From Liolophura sinensis (Eukaryota; Mollusca; Polyplacophora; Chitonida; Chitonidae), in contig NC_088302.1 in assembly GCF_032854445.1 (NCBI RefSeq), positions 24,255,788-24,319,787 on the forward strand: 64,000 nucleotides of DNA, written 5' to 3'. Position 1 is the stretch's first letter, and each line of letters begins with the position of its first letter. Positions 58,309 to 64,000 of this stretch are shown in pieces. Below the pieces are notes generated by a model. That model was not told the origin of the DNA. It saw nothing but the letters and a program-made list of their open reading frames with translations, and made no database searches. The translations under genes and the position numbers were made by a program.

Positions 58309-58744
58309 GACAACAACATCTATAAACTTGTTGAATATCATTAGTTATGCTCCTTATGCACGAGTCTCTGAAATAAATATGATATACAACATTTTCATCG
58401 AGAAAAACTTAGCATGCGTCAAGCGTGTTGGGCAGGTCACATCTAAAAATAGTTAAGCAATACACTTTTCGTCAGAGGCTGTAAATGTTTCACGACCAGT
58501 CACCAAGGTTTGAATTATTCAGTTTGTTACCCACATAACACCTGGTTAGTTCTGTAATATCACCTGTTTTTGTTCTTCGTGTGCACTCCCCGGGCATTAC
58601 AGTGCTGGTACATCGTTAAACTCAAACCTCAACGACCAGCACGCAACAAACACTACAACAGAGTCCGATGGCGTCCTCAGTGGCAAGAAAAGCAATTTTC
58701 AAATTGGTATTCAACCAAAAGAAAACGTTTTTTACATATTATGT

Positions 58745-58830
58745 TTACTTGTTTATTTGATTAGTGGCAATGGCTTTTTTAAAATTATTTTTCTTATAAG
58801 ACGGCGTGAGTGTTGAAAGGTGAATGAAGT
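58745..58830 (-). mobile_element. SINE 3'-domain fragment, doubtful
   Basis: TTGTTTATTTGATTAGTGGC followed by TTATTTTTCTTATAAGACGG and CGTGAGTGTTGAAAGGTGAA resembles a decayed family A/D 3' end. Confidence 0.4.
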
Positions 58831-59364
58831 CAGAACATCAGCTGTACATCTGTTGTACCCAGACACTTCCTGAAAGAAGAAGGCATGTCGACGAGAGATG
58901 GATTTGAATTTTTATTTATTGGTGTTTTTAATAGTATTGTTTTCTTCTTCTTTTAAAACTCTTCCGTCGATGGCAGTCATATTGCAAGGCATATTATCTT
59001 TAGTGTTACATAAGCATGGAATGCTTTGACTTTTATACCGCTCGACTGCCGATGGTAGGCATATTACTTCCCATATAAGGACATAGCATTTACAGAGCAT
59101 TGCAGGCAAAACATAACCGCAAACATCAGTCAAGGTCTAATTTTACAAATTTGGCACTGGTGATATTCGATCAGACAAAGGGCACAGTGTTGCTACTATC
59201 GTTGCCCCTTAATAAAACCAGCTCCATTAGGCTCCACCTCACCAAACATATCTCTTTAAATACAACAAAATCATACAGGGAATGTCACGCTTTGTTTTTG
59301 TTGCTGTAAACTTACAATTAACGGAAAGTTAGATTCGCGAAATACACTATTCCTAGACTATTGC

Positions 59365-59545
59365 TTAGGAAAGAATTTTTCACATATACAACGGCTGTCA
59401 GGTTAAGTGTGGAGGAAACTGGAACGCTCAGAATAAACTACTACCCTTCACCAGGTACATGACAAAATTTATTGTACAGAATGTCACAGTTTAATGAGCG
59501 CGAGCCAGATTCGAACCTGAGCCCTGGCTGCACATAACAAAACTT
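59365..59545 (-). mobile_element. tRNA-derived SINE family D
   Basis: AAGAATTTTTCACATATACA (3' domain), CGGCTGTCAGGTTAAGTGTG, GGAGGAAACTGGAACGCTCA, CCAGGTACATGACAAAATTT and GAGCCAGATTCGAACCTGAG, which is a minus-strand B box. The body differs from families A and B, whereas the 3' domain is alike. Confidence 0.65.
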
Positions 59546-62384
59546 AATGTTTTAACATGATCAAAGCTAACGATAAATACGTTTCTTTTCCTCCAGTATA
59601 GAATATTTCTGAGTGAGTGATAACGTGGTCCTCTTGTGCTAATCTAATCATAAAGGAGAAATTAGCACGAAAGAGCTAAAAGCTTTACAAAGCCTTGCAA
59701 AAACGCCAGTCAAACGAACAAGGAAAAAGTTTGATTGCAGAGATCCCGTTTGATTCCTTTGGGTTACTGTAGTGAATCATTTGTACAAATCAAAGGTTAC
59801 TGTCACTGAAGTGAGAAGAGAATTGTCGAGATTCCAAGCTTCTGGAACAATCACTTAACGAAAATCACTGTTGTCTCCGGGGCAGTGAAATTAGTGAATA
59901 AATAGCCCTGGATAAATCTGGGAGTGTCAAAAATAGCAACTCTGCCAGCATCAGCAATCTCTCCAGGGCGCTCCACTAAGGTTTTCACTGGACGCCATCT
60001 TTATAGATTAACACGTAACTATAGAAGAACAGGGAATCCTACAGCCGCGTTAATATGCGCTGCAGGAAGAAAATAATGACACGCCTGATCAGGAAGATGT
60101 ATAAGTCTTTGATCAATATTACATTTTCTTTAGTGGGTAGAACTATAATTCTCAAAGGAAATGTCAGTCCTGTTTCTGGATTTAAAAGCACAGAATACAG
60201 ACAGAATAAAAAAATACAGAGCAGAAAATGAAATAAGGACGACATCTAAGTCAACGCGTTAACTCTTGTGTTGAGTGTAGAGCTAGTGGATTGAAGTGAC
60301 CCACTACATAACCACTGTGAGGCGTACCGATCATTCGCCTGCATTACCTTCTGAGAAGGTACATTAAACCATAAAGATAATGGAAGCAAAGCCGACCAAA
60401 ACGTCCACAGCACTTCCCAAAGCAAACCGGCAACCCACACGCAGAGCTGAGTGAGGAGTATTTGGAATGCCTCTCGCAGTGTAGGCCTCTCTGTTAGCTT
60501 GCAAAACGCGGAAAAGAATTTTAGTGTTCAGAACGTTCACTCTGTTATCAAGAAGCACTGGAGCGGGCAAACCTATTCAAAGGTTCGATAGGGTCTAACA
60601 TAATATCGCAGTTTTACGCAAAAATGCAGCGTGATGATACTTTTAGACATTTTTGTCAGAAATCCAGAACACATCTTATGCACAAGGAAGCAAATGGATA
60701 AAATCTGTAGGTATCTATGTGGGTGTGCGTTTATAGACGTTTATTAGCCCAGTGTGTACATTTTAATTCCACTTCACTGCAAGAACACTTTTCCCTCCTA
60801 ATCACACTATATTGGCAACCTATGTTGTTTTGCCTAAGAAGGTCCATGCAGTCTAATCGAGAGCTTTACAAAGCGTTATTTTCCATTGTCTATCTGCCGT
60901 TGGATTTGTGATCACTACATAGAAGCTACGGGCAGTCAATGGCTTTATCTTCTATTTATCTGACAACGGCATATTGCGCGAGAAACCTGCGCGGCGTATC
61001 AGGCAGCAATCAAAGGACTCCATTATATATTCTGTTTAGCTTCCTTCCTTTAGTTTCAAAAAGGATGCGAGTTTATGGAAATGATTCGAGCAGTTCTGAT
61101 CGACGATTCTTCCCGTCCGCAGGCAGCTTCCCGCCCAGGTGATTCCAGCCTTGATAGATTGTAAGCTGTCGTGCATATTTCACGAGCAATTAATATTAGA
61201 TGACGGCCTGACATAGAAGTCGTTTACATAGAGGATGTGCGGTTTGGCTCTATAATGAGCGCTATCTTCGATTCAGAGACTGTCTTCCGGAAACTTCTTG
61301 GTCTTCAAACAGGCCCTGAATACCCGGAGAGCATATAAATATTGTTAAATAAAGTCTATTTTCTCTGTTTAGCAATAAATTTAGGCTTTCTGATTTACAG
61401 GCAAATAGAACACTATAAAGTCAAGCATATATCATATGAAATACCGTCAAACACTGTCCAGGAAAATAATTCAAGTTAGATTTTTTTTCGAATTTGATCT
61501 ATCATGAACTAGTATGTTTCAAGACACATTTGGCAATTGCATTTATAGATCTAAATGTATTTTGAATGATGCAATCCAGCCGTCTGTGTGTGCTATATGG
61601 CAAAAGCCTGATGTGATATCACTGATTCCAAAAAGGTCAGAAAAGTCTACGGTAGAATCCAAAGTTTCAAATGCATTTTACTTGTTTCTAAAGAATCTAA
61701 AGAAATACTCGATATTTAATAGTCTTTCTTCTGATATATTTCACGTTAGTGTTTTTGTTGCCTTTAACACACTGGTGGCTACCATATATACATTTGTCGA
61801 CCATTTGGCTGTGGCTATTCTCAGAGCATGGGAAATTCTAAGCAGAATACGGCCATCGGCAATTTCTTCTCAGTATTTACTAAACGAAATTTCTACATAA
61901 CAGTTAATTTAGGCTTTGTAGCCTAATACACCGTTAGCAAGGATACAGATAGGTCGACTGTTTGGCCCAGGCTTTTTTTTATCCATAACTGAAAATTCCA
62001 AACAGACCCCAACCGCGACATGACAGGAATTTTCCAATATGGTCTTTTTATGTACGCTGCGTGGGACTTTAAACTGTAGCAATTAAAGAGTCGACCTTAC
62101 ACAATTTCCAAGCCATTAAAAAACTAATTGCTTGTCATATTTCTGTATTCGGAGGTCTTGTTTTGTAGTTATCCATTTGCTTGGCATTTCTGGTGGTAAT
62201 AATCCACGTTACGACATGCAATGTTTGCGTTATCAAGTTGCGTTTTTCTTGCTTAAATCAGTAGAGCATCGCATTTCCTGTTTGCCGAAATCCGCTGTAA
62301 AATCAAGTTATGCCAAGATACCTAATGGCTATAGCGTCGAAAAAGTATTTTCAGCAGGTCTCGATCTTGAGTTGAATTGTTGTA
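59546..62384. other. long unassigned interval
   Basis: No repeat was recognised. The longest non-repeat frame, 61514-61900 (+, 128 codons), contains WQKPDVISLIPK, faintly like the W-K-x-x-x-V-x-x-I-P-K motif of LINE reverse transcriptases. None of the following motifs (YRPIS, QFGF, FLDFxKAFD) is present, so I make no call. Confidence 0.4.
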
Positions 62385-63160
62385 TACTCAGCAGATGTAG
62401 TTATATCTTTATTTGACAGCTGTTCAGTGCCATACTCAACAGATGCAGCTATGTTTTATTTGACAGTTGTTTAGTGCCATACTCAACAGATGTAGTTATA
62501 TCTTTATTTGACAGCTGTTCAGTGCCATACTCAACAGATGCAGCTATGTTTTATTTGACAGTTGTTTAGTGCCATACTCAACAGATGCAGTTATGTCTAT
62601 ATCTGATGGCTGTTTAGTGTCATACTCTACAGATGCAGCTATGTTTTATTTGACAGTTGTTTAGTGCCATACTAAACAGATGCAGTTATGTCTATATCTG
62701 ATAGCTGTTTAGTGCCATACTAAACAGATGCAGTTATGTCTATATTTGACAGCTGTTCAACAGATGCAGCTATGTTTTATTTGACAGTTGTTTAGTGCCA
62801 TACTCAACAGATGTAGTTATATCTTTATTTGACAGCTGTTCAGTGCCATACTCAACAGATGCAGCTATGTTTTATTTGACAGTTGTTTAGTGCCATACTC
62901 AACAGATGCAGTTATGTCTTTATTTGATAGCTGTTCATTGCCATACTCAACAGATGCAGTTATGTCTTCATTTGATAGCTGTTCATTGCCATACTCAACA
63001 GATGCAGTTATGTCTTCATTTGATAGCTGTTTAGTGACATACTCAACAGCAGTTATGTCTATATCTGATAGCTGTTCAGTGCCATACTCAACAGATGGAG
63101 TTATGTCTTCATTTGATAGCTGTTCAGTGATATACTCAACAGGCAGTTATGTCTTTATTT
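62385..63160. repeat. 47/48-bp minisatellite, about 16 copies
   Basis: Units AGYTGTTYAGTGCCATACTC plus AACAGATGCAGYTATGTYTT and TATTTGAC start at about 62418, 62465, 62513, 62560 and so on to 63117. One unit near 62750 is shortened. Left-hand units alternate between AGCTGTTCAG (48 bp) and AGTTGTTTAG (47 bp) forms. Right-hand units are uniformly 48 bp, which keeps one frame open and gives the 134-codon frame at 62890-63294 with 16-residue repeats (DSCSLPYSTDAVMSSF). I do not consider it a gene. Confidence 0.95.
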
Positions 63161-63676
63161 GGAAGAAATCACTAAATAGACCACTTAAAACTGTGCATAA
63201 ACATACTTTCACTTTTTTAAAAAGATTTTTGTTAAAGGCGTTAAAACATCTTAATTCTAAGGTGGGCTTTATGGATCATACTAACAGAGTTTAGGGACAA
63301 GACGTCACAAGAATTTTATCCAAGTCTAATCCCCATACTGAATATTGGAATAACTCGTTTTAACCCATGGGTAAAAGATTACTGAAATAATGTTCCCAAA
63401 CATCCCTTTCTTCTGGTAAACATCAGCAAAAATGAAGTGACGTCAGAGTTTCTAGATACCGTATGTATGGCTCATAAAGCCCACCTTAGTATTCCATCTT
63501 ATCTGAATGCCTTTCAACACCCTTAATAAAATCTGAAAAAATCAATGAAAATATATTAACCCATAGTTTTCTGTATGCCATGTATAATGTTCATTTTACA
63601 GGTGGGTATGTATTTTCTGTGGGTAACACTTTTCTTTCTTATTCACTATCCACGTTATAGAAGTTGTGGCCTGTCC

Positions 63677-63990
63677 CGTTATATTTATTTATCAATTTAT
63701 TTATTTGGTTGTTTATTTAACAGCATGCATTCAATAATATTGATTGAATTATGATGACGATCAGCTTTAAGAGTGGAAGAAACCTGAGTAAACCATCAAC
63801 CTTTGTCAAATTACTTGACGAACTTTCCTATGTCATGTACAAAATATACACACTTTACTGGTGGAAGACCGCATAAGACTCGTCGACCGCTTATATCACC
63901 AAAATCCCACATGCATGAATCCACTAACCGGTTTTGAACCCGATCTTCCTGTGTCCAAACGATTGAAAGGGTACCAGCTTTAAGCACTAA
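63677..63990 (-). mobile_element. SINE family D-like copy, near right edge
   Basis: The order is TTATTTATTTGGTTGTTTAT, CATTCAATAATATTGATTGA, TGATGACGATCAGCTTTAAG, GTGGAAGAAACCTGAGTAAA, CTATGTCATGTACAAAATAT and, near 63931, CCGGTTTTGAACCCGATCTT (minus-strand B box). It matches the copy at 59365 with many changes. Confidence 0.55.
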
Positions 63991-64000
63991 CTCACAATCC

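Noticed and set aside
61514-61900. Possible LINE reverse transcriptase fragment
   Set aside because: Only one weak motif (WQKPDVISLIPK) is present. The required downstream motifs are missing, and no adjacent frame continues the domain.

Overview
This window looks like a gene-poor stretch of an animal nuclear genome, most likely a lophotrochozoan and probably a mollusc. The reasons are: no bacterial-style gene packing; almost every open frame under about 135 codons and without codon structure; several dispersed tRNA-derived SINE families on both strands; foldback MITE-like elements; and many minisatellites. The two main SINE families match dispersed repeats I remember from bivalve and gastropod sequence. 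That is memory, not a search, so the species is not fixed.

Only one stretch looks protein-coding. It is a probable last exon at 1208-1386 (+), entered through a polypyrimidine/CAG acceptor. It would encode the final two membrane segments of a PMP22/EMP/claudin-type four-pass protein, with AATAAA about 170 bases past the stop. Its other exons are probably to the left of the window. The longest open frames elsewhere (30148-30960 + and 56043-56969 -) are translated minisatellites, not genes.

Layout. 1-10 kb: a 49-bp minisatellite, the exon, a 54-bp minisatellite, a cluster of SINE-A copies and an old local duplication (about 5.1-5.5 and 6.0-6.3 kb). 10-26 kb: mostly single-copy DNA with SINE-B copies at 14.9 and 21.2 kb, a third SINE type at 20.4 kb and scattered fragments. 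26-31 kb: a 39-bp array, a nested MITE-like element (27274-27850), a SINE-A copy with a clear target-site duplication inserted in decayed minisatellite DNA, and an 11-copy 57-bp array. 31-53 kb: long low-repeat stretches, some rich in homeodomain-, GATA- and POU-like motifs that could be regulatory DNA, with a foldback MITE at 37661-37880 and a short SINE-B at 51.1 kb. 53-64 kb: the densest tandem repeats, with 46-bp (56.3-56.9 kb), 66/67-bp (57.2-57.9 kb) and 47/48-bp (62.4-63.2 kb) arrays and more SINEs.

I saw no gene cluster, CRISPR array, rRNA, convincing tRNA gene or autonomous transposon gene. The most interesting signals concern mobile elements: SINE families with different tRNA-like heads share one roughly 45-bp 3' domain, and an unnamed element of about 130 bp occurs at least eight times in both orientations.
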